Shown: positions 1-8,910, counted from the first letter of the stretch. The stretch: 64,000 bases of DNA from Subtercola boreus (GCF_003399625.1 NZ_NBXA01000020.1:62001-126000); one strand, 5' to 3'. Program-made: numbers and translations. Notes: a model not told the origin generated them from the letters alone.

Positions 1-1
1 G

Positions 2-1063
2 AACAAGGAGTACGCAGGGCACTTCCCTGACCCTCGGATGCACGTCGCAGCGCAGGCACTGCTGGCGCCGAGCAGCCACAACATGCAGCCGTGGACCATC
101 CGACTCGACCCGGCGGACCCCGCCGTGCTCTACCTGTACGCCGACCCCTCCCGGCTGACACCCGCCGTCGACCCGGAGGATCGCCAGACGATGCTCTCAC
201 AGGGCACCTTCCTGTCGTACCTGCGCGTCTCGGCCCTTCATCTGGGATACAGCAGTGACTTCATCCTGTTTCCGCAGGGGGCGTACGACGAGACAGATCT
301 CGCCGGAAGCATGCGCGCCGTCCCCGTTGCGAAGATCACCCTGACGAAATCCCTGTCGACCGAGTCGACTGACTACGGTTCGCTCTTCCTGTCAGACACC
401 AACCGAAGCCCGTACACCCCAGCCCCCGTCACAAAGGATCAGTCAGCAGCACTCACCCGGCTCGCCACCGGCTCAGGGGCGACCCTGAAGATCTTCGACC
501 AGCCAAAAGATCTTGCGGCGTTCGCAGCGTTCGGTACCGAAGGAACCCTCATCGAGACGCAGTACGAGGCGGCGACTACAGAGTTCGACAGGTTGTTCTA
601 CGCCACCGAATCAGCCAAGAACGAGGCGCGATCGGGTTTCGCCGTCGAAGGGCAGGGAACCAGCGGTTTCATGAAATACCTGCTCCAGGGCATGATCACG
701 ATCGACCCTGCACTGAACGATGATGCGACTGGCGCCAAGCGGTCGATCGACTCGACAGCGGCGGCCGTGGCACACACACCGAACTACGCCCTCATCAGCA
801 CGGCTGGCAATACTCGCACCGAGCAGGTTTCGGCGGGCATCCTGTACGGCGATTTCTCGCTCCGGGCTCGCACGCTGGGGCTGGTGATGCAGCCCCTCAG
901 CCAGGTGCTTCAGGAGTACCCGTCGATGTCGGCACCGTACGACGCGATCCGGGCGGAGTACGCACCCGACGGGCAGACGATCCAGATGATGGTGAGACTC
1001 GGCACCAGCACGACCGAATACCCGCAGACCATGCGGCGAGACGTCGACAGTCTCCTCGGCTGA
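2..1063 (+). CDS. Acg-like nitroreductase family protein (5' end outside window)
   Basis: The reading frame is already open at the left edge, so the true start probably lies upstream; the first ATG in the window is at 38. About 353 residues are visible. The N-terminal motif APSSHNMQPW matches the FMN-contact segment of the nitroreductase-like Acg family (Rv2032/Rv3127/Rv3131 type in Mycobacterium tuberculosis), and the length fits that family. Members bind FMN; a physiological substrate is generally not known. In mycobacteria these genes belong to the DosR dormancy regulon together with universal stress proteins, and here the next genes are also universal stress proteins. It converges on the gene at 1079, with only 15 bases between the stops. 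The family call is fairly secure; the function is not. Confidence 0.75.
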   Translation, partial: NKEYAGHFPDPRMHVAAQALLAPSSHNMQPWTIRLDPADPAVLYLYADPSRLTPAVDPEDRQTMLSQGTFLSYLRVSALHLGYSSDFILFPQGAYDETDLAGSMRAVPVAKITLTKSLSTESTDYGSLFLSDTNRSPYTPAPVTKDQSAALTRLATGSGATLKIFDQPKDLAAFAAFGTEGTLIETQYEAATTEFDRLFYATESAKNEARSGFAVEGQGTSGFMKYLLQGMITIDPALNDDATGAKRSIDSTAAAVAHTPNYALISTAGNTRTEQVSAGILYGDFSLRARTLGLVMQPLSQVLQEYPSMSAPYDAIRAEYAPDGQTIQMMVRLGTSTTEYPQTMRRDVDSLLG

Positions 1064-1078
1064 ACTCCAAGCACAGAG

Positions 1079-1996
1079 CTAGGTTGCGCTTGGTGGCCCG
1101 ATGACGATGGTCGGTGCCGGCAGGCTGGCGAGAACACCGTGGCTTGTCGAACCGAGCAGGAGTCGGCGGATGCCGTGCTCTTGGCGGCTGCCGATGACGA
1201 GAAGCGACGCGGATCGCGCTTCGGCCAGAAGCGCCTGTACCGTGTCTGCGTGGCGGAGCACACCGGTCACCGTCAGCGAGGGATACGCGAGACGTATGCC
1301 GTCGGTCGCTGCGTTCAGCACAGCTCCGTTCCGAAGTACCAGTTCGTTGTGCGTACGCGAGTCGATGAACGTTTCCTGCCAGATGGGAGGTTCACTCCAC
1401 ACGGAGACGACTCGTAGGTCAAGGCCGAGAAGTGATGCCTCGGACGCCGCGAACAGTGCGGCCCGCGTGGCAGTTTCCGAGCCGTCGACGGCAGCCATGA
1501 CCCCGTGCCGGACCTGTTCGTCCGGTGCTGGAATCACGGCGACCGGCCCGTAGGCGGTGCTGGCAAGGGTGATGCCGAGCGAATTTCGTGCATGCGACAG
1601 TTCGGACGCTGCCGGGGCGCCGAAGACGAGAACCGTCTGAGGGCCGCTGAGACGGAGGATCTCGTCGTGCACATCACCGTTGGAGACGTGCACGGTGACG
1701 CTGAGCGTCTTGACCTGATACCGAACGTGTTCCGCGGTCGTTTCAAGCAGTTCGGTGGCCGCATCAACCTCGGCCTGCGTGGCGGGATGAGCGTCGTCGT
1801 TTGTCTGTGGGTCGATGACGTGCGCCAGGGTCAACGTGCGGTCGTGCCGGCGCGCATATTCGACAGCCCACGCGGTGGCGGTAGCTCCGGCTCCTCGCTC
1901 GCTTATGCAGAGTACCGTGCGGCGCCCCACGGCGTTCGGTCTCGCGGCAGGGACGGCCGCTTCGACGGGCGCGGGTGGTGAGACGGTATCCATCAT
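1079..1996 (-). CDS. universal stress protein, two UspA domains
   Basis: The protein has 305 residues and two UspA folds in tandem (about 25-160 and 165-300). The C-terminal domain carries a nucleotide-binding-like loop, VIGSRQEHGIRRLLLGS, close to the G-x2-G-x9-G-S/T signature of ATP-binding Usp proteins. The N-terminal copy (VFGAPAASELSHARNSLG) is more degenerate. The ATG at 1996 is preceded by GAGGAG at good spacing; a second ATG follows at once. Tandem Usp proteins are a hallmark of actinobacterial dormancy regulons. A weak DevR-box-like sequence lies at 2011-2025, too close to the start codon for normal activator spacing. Confidence 0.85.
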   Translation of the reverse strand: MMDTVSPPAPVEAAVPAARPNAVGRRTVLCISERGAGATATAWAVEYARRHDRTLTLAHVIDPQTNDDAHPATQAEVDAATELLETTAEHVRYQVKTLSVTVHVSNGDVHDEILRLSGPQTVLVFGAPAASELSHARNSLGITLASTAYGPVAVIPAPDEQVRHGVMAAVDGSETATRAALFAASEASLLGLDLRVVSVWSEPPIWQETFIDSRTHNELVLRNGAVLNAATDGIRLAYPSLTVTGVLRHADTVQALLAEARSASLLVIGSRQEHGIRRLLLGSTSHGVLASLPAPTIVIGPPSAT

Positions 1997-2058
1997 GTGG
2001 CTCCTCAGGTGGGACGGCGGACACGGAGGTCCGTCAGGCGGCTCTTGTGTGTTCCGGC

Positions 2059-2898
2059 TTATGGGTTGGTTGTGACGATGGCAGTTGGTGCAGTGAGGTT
2101 CAGGAGTACATCGTGCACGGTGTGTCCGAGTACGCGGCTTGATGCCCCGTCTTCCCGGCTCTGCCCCAGTACCAGGAGAAGCGCGGAGGTGGATGCTTCA
2201 ATGAGGCCCTCCGCCGTCGGTCGGCGGATGCTCCGCATCCTGGTGGTGAGGGCTGGCTCCGTTGTGCGCACGATGGTTTCCGCCGCCGAGAGGATCTTGT
2301 CGGACCGCAACGATTCGAGCATCGACCTTTTCGCGTGTGCGGAGAACATTTCGTCAGCTATATCGGGCAGGGTCCAACAGTGCACGATCGTCATTTTGCT
2401 GCCCATGGAGACTGCTTCGCGGGCCGCGAAGACAAGAGCTGCCCGGTCGAGTTCAGACGTTGTCACACCGACGACGATGCCGGCGTGCGCATTTCGCCCT
2501 GACCTGGAGGGTACGAAAACGACAGCGCAGTGGGCTGATGCGGCGAGCTGGATGAATCTGGAGACGAAGACCCGCCCCCGTACGAATCCTGTTTTGTGCG
2601 TTCCCATCACAATTGTGGAGGCACCTGATGTGCACTCGATCAGTTCGTTGAGCGCGTCACCGACCCGCAGCTCGGTCGAAACCGTCACGTGGGGTGAGGC
2701 GAGGCGTGCGACAGCAGCATGTTCAGCGAGACGTGCTGATGCAACCGCTGTGGTCTTCCTGTTCTCGGAATCGGCGATCGTCATTACATGGGTGAGCACC
2801 ACTTCGCCGCGGTCTGCGCCACCGTGATCAAGCGCCCACGACGTCGCGGCTCGGCTGGGCCCTGATTCGCTGATGCCGACGATGATGTTGCCGTTCAT
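2059..2898 (-). CDS. universal stress protein, two UspA-like domains
   Basis: I start the gene at the ATG at 2898 (MNGNIIVGISESGPS, 279 residues) because the Usp fold begins at residue 4. The longer open frame upstream runs into the remnant DNA at 3.1 kb and does not look like protein. Two Usp-like halves are visible (about 3-140 and 145-279). The binding loops are poor matches to the ATP signature: VMGTHKTGF in the first half and VLGQSREDG...LGH in the second. Nucleotide binding may therefore be lost or altered. A DevR-box-like site lies at 2975-2989, 77-91 bases upstream of the start. The gene is next to, and divergent from, the DevS/DevR remnants. Confidence 0.75.
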   Translation of the reverse strand: MNGNIIVGISESGPSRAATSWALDHGGADRGEVVLTHVMTIADSENRKTTAVASARLAEHAAVARLASPHVTVSTELRVGDALNELIECTSGASTIVMGTHKTGFVRGRVFVSRFIQLAASAHCAVVFVPSRSGRNAHAGIVVGVTTSELDRAALVFAAREAVSMGSKMTIVHCWTLPDIADEMFSAHAKRSMLESLRSDKILSAAETIVRTTEPALTTRMRSIRRPTAEGLIEASTSALLLVLGQSREDGASSRVLGHTVHDVLLNLTAPTAIVTTNP

Positions 2899-2974
2899 GA
2901 TCACTTTTCTTTCACGACACGCCTGATGGTGCGCTTGCTCCCTTCCAGCTTGAACGCTGACGATCACCATTTGG

Positions 2975-2989
2975 AGAGTCTTTGGTCCT
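2975..2989 (-). promoter_or_regulatory. DevR/DosR-box-like motif upstream of Usp gene
   Basis: Read on the minus strand the sequence is AGGACCAAAGACTCT. It shares GGACC and GACTCT with the site at 14928 and fits the local pattern GGGACC-N3-GRCNCT with one change at the first base. It lies 77-91 bases upstream of the Usp start at 2898, much like the sites before the genes at 5419 and 16698. The call rests on similarity to the other sites in this window and to the known mycobacterial DosR motif. Confidence 0.45.
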
Positions 2990-3085
2990 GATCTTCCCCC
3001 GCAGAGACAACGGAGGCGCAGTACACTCGCACCACCGGGGTCGCTGTCTCCAGTACGGCGCCTTGGGGGTGCTTTCCCCGATGGC

Positions 3086-3360
3086 GGCCTGGAACAGTTC
3101 ATCAACGTCGGCATGACACCAGGAGACATCCAGACGAGAGGCCACCTCCCGGAGGGTCACGGGCCCGGCGCACTGATCGATGACCCGCGGCCCATCCGGC
3201 TGAAGCGGCTCTCAGACGACGCTCGTACTTCCGGTTTCCCGGCCGGGCACCCGCCGATGGGCAGCTTCCTGGGTGTCCCGGTGCGGGTCGCGGTCGTCGC
3301 GGCGTCGCCAGCGCTGGTCAGCTGCGTCGGCGGAGATCACCTCGGCGCTGCTCCCGTTCG
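3086..3360 (+). pseudogene. remnant of DevS/DosT-like GAF sensor histidine kinase
   Basis: One frame reads LEQFINVGM, then GHLPEGHG, LIDDPRPIRL, then GFPAGHPPMGSFLGVPVRV. This is the conserved core of the first GAF domain of DevS/DosT kinases, the heme-binding domain in mycobacteria. Directly afterwards a different frame reads RRRQRWSAASAEITSALL, which matches the helical linker that precedes the second GAF domain. The tail of GAF1, most of GAF2 and the whole kinase core (dimerisation helix, ATPase) are absent. It has no start codon, a frameshift and large deletions, so it cannot encode a working protein. It precedes the DevR remnant in the same orientation. Confidence 0.75.
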
Positions 3361-3448
3361 TACCGGGCGAGCTTGAGCTGGCAGAGCGTCGCAGGCGGGC
3401 TTCGGTCACAGGTTCGTTCACCGTCGAGTCCGTTCCTGGTCGAACCAT

Positions 3449-3726
3449 GTGCAATTGCCGGATGGGAACGGCGTCGACCTCTGCCGTGACCTGCGGTCGG
3501 AGCATCCGGAACTCCGCTGCTGACGGCATTCGACGACGATAATGTCATCGCCGGAGCCGCCGGATATGTATATGAGAGATATCCGTGGAAGTGGTCTGGT
3601 CGATTCGATCCGGGCTGTGGCGGCCTGGCGGGTTCTGCCGAGAAGACGGTGAAGAACTCTGTCTCCGGCCTGCTCAGCGAGGGCGGGCTGCAACGGCGGA
3701 CCCAGGCGGCGGTCTTCGACCTCGAG
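3449..3726 (+). pseudogene. remnant of DevR/NarL-type response regulator
   Basis: Pieces of one DevR-like protein occur in order but in different frames. [20 protein letters not shown] (from 3455) is the region after the phospho-acceptor aspartate. [20 protein letters not shown] (from 3520) is the switch threonine and beta-5 region. DIRGSGLVDSIRAVAAWRVL (from 3578) is the receiver end and linker. AEKTVKNSVSGLL then QRRTQAAVF (from 3637) is the LuxR-type DNA-binding helix-turn-helix. At least three frameshifts or deletions separate them, and the N-terminal receiver half is missing. With the kinase remnant before it, this is a decayed devS-devR pair. A working copy may exist elsewhere in the genome. 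Confidence 0.8.
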
Positions 3727-3791
3727 ACCCGGTCCCGGGAGCTTCGAGAGGGGCGAGCGTCGCCTGTGAATGGTTCGCCGAGAGCAGACCC

Positions 3792-4478
3792 TCAGAGAAG
3801 TACCGGGACGTTTTCGAATCGACTGTAGAACGAGATCAGGGCTCTCCTGTTGCTTGTAGCGTCTGATCTGACCCAGGGCTGGTCATTCAGGAAAGAATGA
3901 TCTGGGGTGAGGATGACGATTGCCGTCTCGGGTCCGCGGCCGCCCCACCCTGTCTGCTCGCTCAGCACCCTGAAAACGCCGGTAGGCAGCGCCTGACGCA
4001 GGGCCTCGATCATCGCGGCCAGAGCGGGCTCGGGCTGCTCGAACAGGGCGAGCTCGACGCAGTTGCGGGCGGCCAACGCAGCCGCCACGTTCTCGACCAC
4101 CGTTCGGGGGTCGCAGGACGGTGCGCTGACGATCAGGGCGGTGCCGACTGGGCGAGGGGTGCTGATCACCAGCTGGCCGAGGATGACTGCGGTGCTGCTC
4201 TCCCCGAGTTCGGTGGAGGTGTGCGCGAAGCTCTCGAACTCGGCTGCGGCCGTATCGCCATGCAGATTCGTCAGGAGCAGCGAGGCAATCCGCCGAAACG
4301 TCGCCTTGAGGTGACTGGCTGAAGTCTGTCGCCACATTGCTTCTGCGTCCTCCACCTGCGGGAAGAGGGCAGGGAAGGGTGTGACCGGTCGGGGCAGGCT
4401 GGTTTGTTTACGGAGCCGGGTCTCACGCATTGGTCGGAGGTTCGTTGCAGTTGCCATGAAAATGTCCCTCAGTGTCAC
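3792..4478 (-). CDS. uncharacterised protein with faint aldehyde-dehydrogenase-like segment
   Basis: The frame encodes 228 residues from an ATG at 4478 (another in-frame ATG lies seven codons downstream). The middle part, APSCDPRTVVENVAAALAAR followed about 25 residues later by LPTGVFRVL, resembles the cofactor-binding segment of aldehyde dehydrogenases, where a proline-rich loop, AAALAAGN and LPPGVFNVV occur at similar spacing. The protein ends before any catalytic Cys or Glu region, so it cannot be a working dehydrogenase. It may be a decayed or repurposed fragment. It lies 33 bases downstream of the SDR gene and is probably cotranscribed with it. The resemblance was judged by eye only. Confidence 0.45.
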   Translation of the reverse strand: MTLRDIFMATATNLRPMRETRLRKQTSLPRPVTPFPALFPQVEDAEAMWRQTSASHLKATFRRIASLLLTNLHGDTAAAEFESFAHTSTELGESSTAVILGQLVISTPRPVGTALIVSAPSCDPRTVVENVAAALAARNCVELALFEQPEPALAAMIEALRQALPTGVFRVLSEQTGWGGRGPETAIVILTPDHSFLNDQPWVRSDATSNRRALISFYSRFENVPVLL

Positions 4479-4511
4479 GTTCAGATAAGAATTGGAATGT
4501 GCAATGCCCGG

Positions 4512-5246
4512 TCAGGCGTGCGGGATACCGGCAGTGAGACCACCGTCGATGACGAACTCGGAGCCGGTCGAATAGCCCGACTCGTCGCTGGCGAGGAAGA
4601 GCACCAGGTGGGACACCTCGACCGGGTCGGCGGCCCGACCGAGTGGGATCTGCAGTTGCGAGGCAGCTATCCCGGCCGTCATCGGTGTGGTGATGAAACC
4701 GGGGTGGATGGAGTTCACCCGAACGCCGGAAGCGCCGACCTCGACGGCCACGGACTTGGTGAGGCCACGGAGAGCGAATTTCGTGGCGACGTAGGCGTGC
4801 AACCCCGGGCTGCCACGAAGTCCCTCGACGGAGGAGATGTTGATGATCGAACCGCTCTTCTGCTCTACGAGGCTGGGGATCACGGCCTGGATGCCGAGGA
4901 ACGCTCCCGTCAGGTTGATGTCGATCGTCTTCTGCCACTGCGTGAGGGGAAAGTCGGTGATCGGGGCTCCGTTGGCGATGCCGGCGTTGTTCACGAGAAC
5001 ATCGATCCGCCCGAATCGGGTGAGGGTCGTTGTCACTGCAGCAGCCCACTCCGCTGGGTCGGTGACATCGAGGTGAACGTACTCCGCGTGCTGGCCGAGC
5101 TCCGAAGCGAGTGCCTGGCCTTCATCGTCGAGGAGATCGCCGATCACAACGGAAGCGCCTTCGCTGACGAGCAGTCGTGCGTGCGCGGCACCCATGCCGC
5201 GGGCGCCTCCGCTAATGAGGGCGACTTTTCCTGAGACACGATCCAT
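4512..5246 (-). CDS. SDR family oxidoreductase (hydroxysteroid-dehydrogenase-like)
   Basis: The protein has 244 residues from the ATG at 5246, with AGGGG upstream; this start places the Rossmann strand at residue 7, as usual for classical SDRs. Cofactor motif GGARGMGAAHARLL, structural motif NNAG and the catalytic Ser-Tyr-Lys set (INISSVEG, then YVATK) are intact. The C-terminal FVIDGGLTAG is typical of 3-alpha/20-beta-hydroxysteroid-dehydrogenase-like members. The substrate cannot be inferred. A DevR-box-like site at 5319-5333 lies between this gene and the divergent Usp gene and could serve both. Confidence 0.85.
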   Translation of the reverse strand: MDRVSGKVALISGGARGMGAAHARLLVSEGASVVIGDLLDDEGQALASELGQHAEYVHLDVTDPAEWAAAVTTTLTRFGRIDVLVNNAGIANGAPITDFPLTQWQKTIDINLTGAFLGIQAVIPSLVEQKSGSIINISSVEGLRGSPGLHAYVATKFALRGLTKSVAVEVGASGVRVNSIHPGFITTPMTAGIAASQLQIPLGRAADPVEVSHLVLFLASDESGYSTGSEFVIDGGLTAGIPHA

Positions 5247-5318
5247 GACTGACCCCTGCGTTTCTGGCGACGCTCTGCCGACAACGACCATGATGACAAT
5301 TCCCGCGACGAGGCTGAC

Positions 5319-5333
5319 AGGGCCGTTGGTCCC
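5319..5333 (-). promoter_or_regulatory. DevR/DosR-box-like motif between SDR and Usp-SOUL units
   Basis: The plus strand reads AGGGCCGTTGGTCCC; the minus strand reads GGGACCAACGGCCCT. It differs from the site at 16784 only in two of the central bases and keeps both conserved half-site ends. It lies in the 172-bp divergent spacer, 86 bases before the Usp start at 5419 and 73 bases before the SDR start at 5246. Confidence 0.6.
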
Positions 5334-5418
5334 GTCCTGGTCGCTCCTTCGGCGAGGCGGCACGCACGGGTGACTTTGTGCCCTACCTCCAGCAGCACGC
5401 AGGGCGAAGACTCAACAC

Positions 5419-5949
5419 ATGACAAAGACACTCCAGAATGCGGAAGCCCCCGAATCCGTGCGTGCCGTCTCGCCAGCCGGACAGACGGCGGCTATGAGCG
5501 TCCGGATTGGGGCACGAATTCTCGTCGCAATCGACGGGTCCGATCAGAGCATCGATGCTCTTCGGCGTGCCGTCCGCCTCGCGGGTTCCCTGAATGCGCC
5601 CGTCCACGGCGTGATCGTCTGGCGTCCCCCGGTTTCGTTCGGCGGTCTCGCCGACTACGAAGGAGCACCAGAAACAGACGCAGCCAGCTCGATGGAGCAT
5701 GTCGTTACCGCCGTCTTCGGCAACACGACCCCGGAATGGTTCACGCAGTCCGTGATTGAGGGCGTTCCCGCGCATGTACTGGTAGCCCAAAGTGTGGGCT
5801 CGCAGATGCTCATCGTCGGCCATCACGGCAACGGCGGCCTGGCCGATCTGCCCTTGGGTTCCGTGAGCGCCGCATGCGCGCTCCGTGCGCACTGCCCGGT
5901 GCTGATCATGCACGACGTGCGTTCGGCTGGGGCAGCGGAATTCAGCTGA
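5419..5949 (+). CDS. universal stress protein, single UspA domain
   Basis: The protein has 176 residues; the Usp fold starts near residue 35 (ARILVAIDGSDQS) and ends with the ATP-binding signature VGHHGNGGLADLPLGSVS. The first 30 residues are unstructured-looking, and an internal ATG at residue 26 could be the true start. It is followed after four bases by the SOUL-domain gene, which suggests a two-gene operon. A DevR-box-like site is 86 bases upstream. Its Usp part closely resembles the C-terminal domain of the fusion gene at 13020. Confidence 0.85.
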   Translation: MTKTLQNAEAPESVRAVSPAGQTAAMSVRIGARILVAIDGSDQSIDALRRAVRLAGSLNAPVHGVIVWRPPVSFGGLADYEGAPETDAASSMEHVVTAVFGNTTPEWFTQSVIEGVPAHVLVAQSVGSQMLIVGHHGNGGLADLPLGSVSAACALRAHCPVLIMHDVRSAGAAEFS

Positions 5950-5953
5950 CACG

Positions 5954-6523
5954 ATGACCGACCAGCAGCCCTACACGATCGTGCGAGACCACGGCGCCTT
6001 CGAGGTGCGCCGATATCCCGGGCACGTGCTCGTCGAAGTCGAGACAGCAGGCACTTTCGAAACGGCCGGCAATCGCGCTTTCGGCCAACTCTTCAGCTAT
6101 CTGAGGGGCGCGAACCAATCGCGGCAGACGCTGGCCATGACGGCGCCGGTGCTGTCATCTGGCCTGCCGACACGGATCGCGATGACAGCACCAATCGTGC
6201 ACCAAGCAGCGAATGCGGGGCCGGGTGCGACCGGGATGCGGCTCGCTTTCGTTTTACCGGAGGGTTTCACGCCTGAGACGGCCCCGCACCCGACGAATCC
6301 GAACGTGCACCTTCGGGCTGTCGCCCCGTGCGTTGCCGCAGCTCTGCGTTTCAGCGGTCGCTGGAGCACAGCCAACTACGACCAGCACCTCAGAAGATTG
6401 CGGTCAGCGCTCAAAACGGAGGGCCTGACAGCGGTCGGTGAGCCCCGATTCGCGCAATTCGATCCCCCATTCCTGCCGTGGTTCCTGCGTCACAACGAAG
6501 TAGTACTCGACATCAAGGCCTGA
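5954..6523 (+). CDS. SOUL family heme-binding protein
   Basis: The protein has 189 residues. The pattern YTIVRDHGAFEVRRYPGHV, AMTAPV, then IAMTAPI and LPEGFTPETAP is characteristic of the SOUL/HBP family, which binds tetrapyrroles. It is translated four bases after the universal stress gene, so the two are likely made together. This gives a heme protein next to decayed heme-sensor kinase sequences and redox genes. It may buffer or carry heme; that role is inferred. Confidence 0.85.
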   Translation: MTDQQPYTIVRDHGAFEVRRYPGHVLVEVETAGTFETAGNRAFGQLFSYLRGANQSRQTLAMTAPVLSSGLPTRIAMTAPIVHQAANAGPGATGMRLAFVLPEGFTPETAPHPTNPNVHLRAVAPCVAAALRFSGRWSTANYDQHLRRLRSALKTEGLTAVGEPRFAQFDPPFLPWFLRHNEVVLDIKA

Positions 6524-6560
6524 GGCGTGCCTCCGATCCGCGTCTGACGACGGAAGCATC

Positions 6561-7258
6561 ATGGCAACGATGAAAGTATGGGCAACAGACGCACGGAAGC
6601 ACATCATCACGTTGGAAGAGCGGGCTATACCTGATCCAGCGCCCACCGAAGTGCTCGTCGCTGTGCTTGCGTGCGGGGTCTGCCGGTCATCAGGTCGTCG
6701 GACGGGTGACCGCGATTGGCTCAGCCGTGCAGTCGTTACGCGCCGGCGACATCGTGGGAGCTGCGTGGCTGCGCAACACGTGCGGTGTCTGTGCCTGGTG
6801 TCGCACCGGCCGGGAGAACCTGTGCCCGACAGCGGAATTCACGGGCTGGGGGTGGCACACTGGGAATCTACGGCTTCGGTTCGAGCGCCCACCTCACGGC
6901 ACAGATGGCTGTCGCGAACGGAATTCAGGTGTATGCGGTGACCCGCGGTGAAGCAAACCGTGACCTCGTCAGCCAGGCTCTTGCCGCGACGACCCGTGGA
7001 GGCACCGTCGTCATCGCGGGCATCCATCTGTCTGAAATTCCGACGCTCAACTACGAGAACAGCCTCTTCTATGAACGAGACCTCCGGACGGTGACCGCCA
7101 ACACTCGCGCAGACGGAATGGCGTTCCTCCGAATCGCGCGTAACCTCGCCCTCTCTCCCCATATCACCACGTACCCGTTCGGCGCCGTCGACGTGGCGCT
7201 TGACGACCTTCGAAGGGGCAGAGCGTCAGGGTCGCTCGTCATCACCGTCAGCGAGTGA
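6561..7258 (+). pseudogene. broken zinc-dependent alcohol dehydrogenase
   Basis: Three frames hold successive parts of one medium-chain alcohol dehydrogenase. MKVWATDA...ACGVCRS (from 6570) is the N-terminal catalytic domain. [16 protein letters not shown] and [17 protein letters not shown] (6680-6830) are the catalytic His region and the four-Cys structural zinc loop. [15 protein letters not shown] through LVITVSE* (6860-7258) is the NAD domain and C-terminus. About 20, 70 and 20 residues are missing between pieces, including the catalytic segment after CGVC. It starts 37 bases after the SOUL gene and once probably belonged to that operon. An intact adh lies at 11979. Confidence 0.85.
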
Positions 7259-7288
7259 GTCCGGCCCGCCTGTCGGGCGAGCCGGACT
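7258..7288. terminator. hairpin between convergent adh remnant and ald
   Basis: Two 13-base arms (AGTCCGGCCCGCC and GGCGAGCCGGACT, one mismatch) enclose a five-base loop exactly between the stop codons of the two convergent units. There is no clear T-run on either side. It is a plausible bidirectional terminator by position and stability. Confidence 0.5.
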
Positions 7289-7296
7289 GGTCATCG

Positions 7297-8883
7297 TCAG
7301 ACGAAGAAGCCGAGCGGTTCGGGGTCGTGGTTGTCGAGCACGTTCTTCACCTCTTGATAGTTGCGGAGGGTCTGCTGGTCGGTCTCCCGGCCATACCCCG
7401 ACTGCTTGTACCCGCCGAAACCCGCACCGGCCGGGTACTGGTGGTAGGTGTTCACCCAGACCCGGCCGGCACGGATGTCCTGGCTGGCCTTGAAGGTGAT
7501 GTCGGTGTCGCGGCTCCAGACGCCTGATCCGAGCCCGTAGATGGTGTCGTTGGCGATCTGGATGGCGTCGTCGTAGTCCGCGAACGGGGCGACGGTGACG
7601 ACGGGGCCGAAGATCTCCTCCTGGAAGACGCGCATGCTGTTCGAACCCTGGAACACGGTCGGTTCGATGAAGTAGCCGCCGGCCAGGTCGCCGCCGAGTT
7701 CGGCCCTGGCGCCGCCGGCAAGAACTCTGCAGCCCTCCTCGGGCCCGAGGGTGAGGTAGCCCGAGATCTTCTCGAGCTGGTCCGCGCTGTTCTGCGGCCC
7801 CATCTCCGTTTCGGTGTCCAGCGGGTCTCCGACCCTGATTCTCTTTACACGCGACACGGCGTCGTCGAGGAACCCGTTCGTCATGAGGTCTTCCTGTAGC
7901 AGCGCCCGGGAGGGGCAGGAGCAGATCTCGCCCTTGTTCAGCGCGAACATCGTGAAACCCTCGATGGCTTTGCGGTAGTAGTCGTCGTGTTCGCGGGCGA
8001 CGTCGTCGAAGAACAGGTTCGGCGACTTTCCGCCGAGCTCCATTGTCGAGGGGATGATGTTCTTGATCGCGTACTGCATGATCTGCCGGCCCGTCGCAGT
8101 CGACCCGGTGAACGCGACCTTGCCGACGCCTTCGTGTTCGACGAGGTGCTGGCCGAGCTTCGAACCGCTGCCGTTCACCACATTGATCGTGCCCGGTGGC
8201 AGCAGGTCTTCGATGAGTTCCATGACATACAGGATCGAGATCGGTGTGGCGCTCGCGGGCTTCAAGACCACGGTGTTGCCGGCGGCAAGGGCGGGGGCGA
8301 GTTTCCAGGCCGCCATCAGGATGGGGAAGTTCCAGGGGATGATCTGGGCCACCACGCCGATCGGCTCGTAGAAGTGGTACGAGACGAGGTTGTTCGTGAG
8401 CTTCTTGATCGTTCCTTCCTGGGTGCGGATGGCGGCGGCGAAGTACCGGAAGTGGTCGATGGCCAGCGGGATGTCGGCGCCGAGGGTCTCCCGCACGGGT
8501 TTGCCGTTCTCCCACGACTCCATCACCGCGATGTCCTCGAGGTGCTGCTCGAGCCGGTCGGCGATCGCGTTCAGAACGGCGGCGCGTTCGGCTGTCGTTG
8601 TCACCGACCAGGTGCTGAAGGCACGCTGGGCCGACCAGACGGCGAGGTCGACATCGGCGATGCCCGAGTGGGCGTATTCCGCGATCGGCAGCCCGGTCGC
8701 AGGCGCGAGGTCCTCGGCGTACTCGCCGTTGATCGGTTTGACCCAGTCGCCGCCGATGAAGTTCTCGTACCGGCTCTTCAGCGGAACGAGGCTCCCGGCG
8801 GTGCCGGGCCGGGTGTACACGGTGCCGACCCTGCCGGGCGTCAGCACTGCTCGGCCGATTCCGACTTCTTCGAGTAATGTCAT
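7297..8883 (-). CDS. NAD-dependent aldehyde dehydrogenase
   Basis: The protein has 528 residues, slightly longer than the usual 500-510 because of an N-terminal extension ([20 protein letters not shown]) before the [12 protein letters not shown] start typical of the family. [29 protein letters not shown] (general-base Glu near 282) and [12 protein letters not shown] (catalytic Cys near 320) are intact. This is the acetaldehyde/ExaC-like subgroup. It follows pntB by 27 bases and is the last gene of the pntAA-pntAB-pntB-ald operon, which ties aldehyde oxidation to pyridine-nucleotide balance. The divergent alcohol dehydrogenase at 11979 could supply acetaldehyde, and the acetate formed could be activated by Acs (20549). 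Confidence 0.92.
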   Translation of the reverse strand: MTLLEEVGIGRAVLTPGRVGTVYTRPGTAGSLVPLKSRYENFIGGDWVKPINGEYAEDLAPATGLPIAEYAHSGIADVDLAVWSAQRAFSTWSVTTTAERAAVLNAIADRLEQHLEDIAVMESWENGKPVRETLGADIPLAIDHFRYFAAAIRTQEGTIKKLTNNLVSYHFYEPIGVVAQIIPWNFPILMAAWKLAPALAAGNTVVLKPASATPISILYVMELIEDLLPPGTINVVNGSGSKLGQHLVEHEGVGKVAFTGSTATGRQIMQYAIKNIIPSTMELGGKSPNLFFDDVAREHDDYYRKAIEGFTMFALNKGEICSCPSRALLQEDLMTNGFLDDAVSRVKRIRVGDPLDTETEMGPQNSADQLEKISGYLTLGPEEGCRVLAGGARAELGGDLAGGYFIEPTVFQGSNSMRVFQEEIFGPVVTVAPFADYDDAIQIANDTIYGLGSGVWSRDTDITFKASQDIRAGRVWVNTYHQYPAGAGFGGYKQSGYGRETDQQTLRNYQEVKNVLDNHDPEPLGFFV

Positions 8884-8910
8884 GGCTCTCTTCTTTCTCT
8901 GGGGTTCACG

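Noticed and set aside
2011-2025. GGGACGGCGGACACG, a partial DevR-box match near a Usp gene
   Set aside because: Only the GGGAC and GAC-C positions fit, and it is 15-29 bases from the start codon, beside the ribosome site; too close for the usual activator position.
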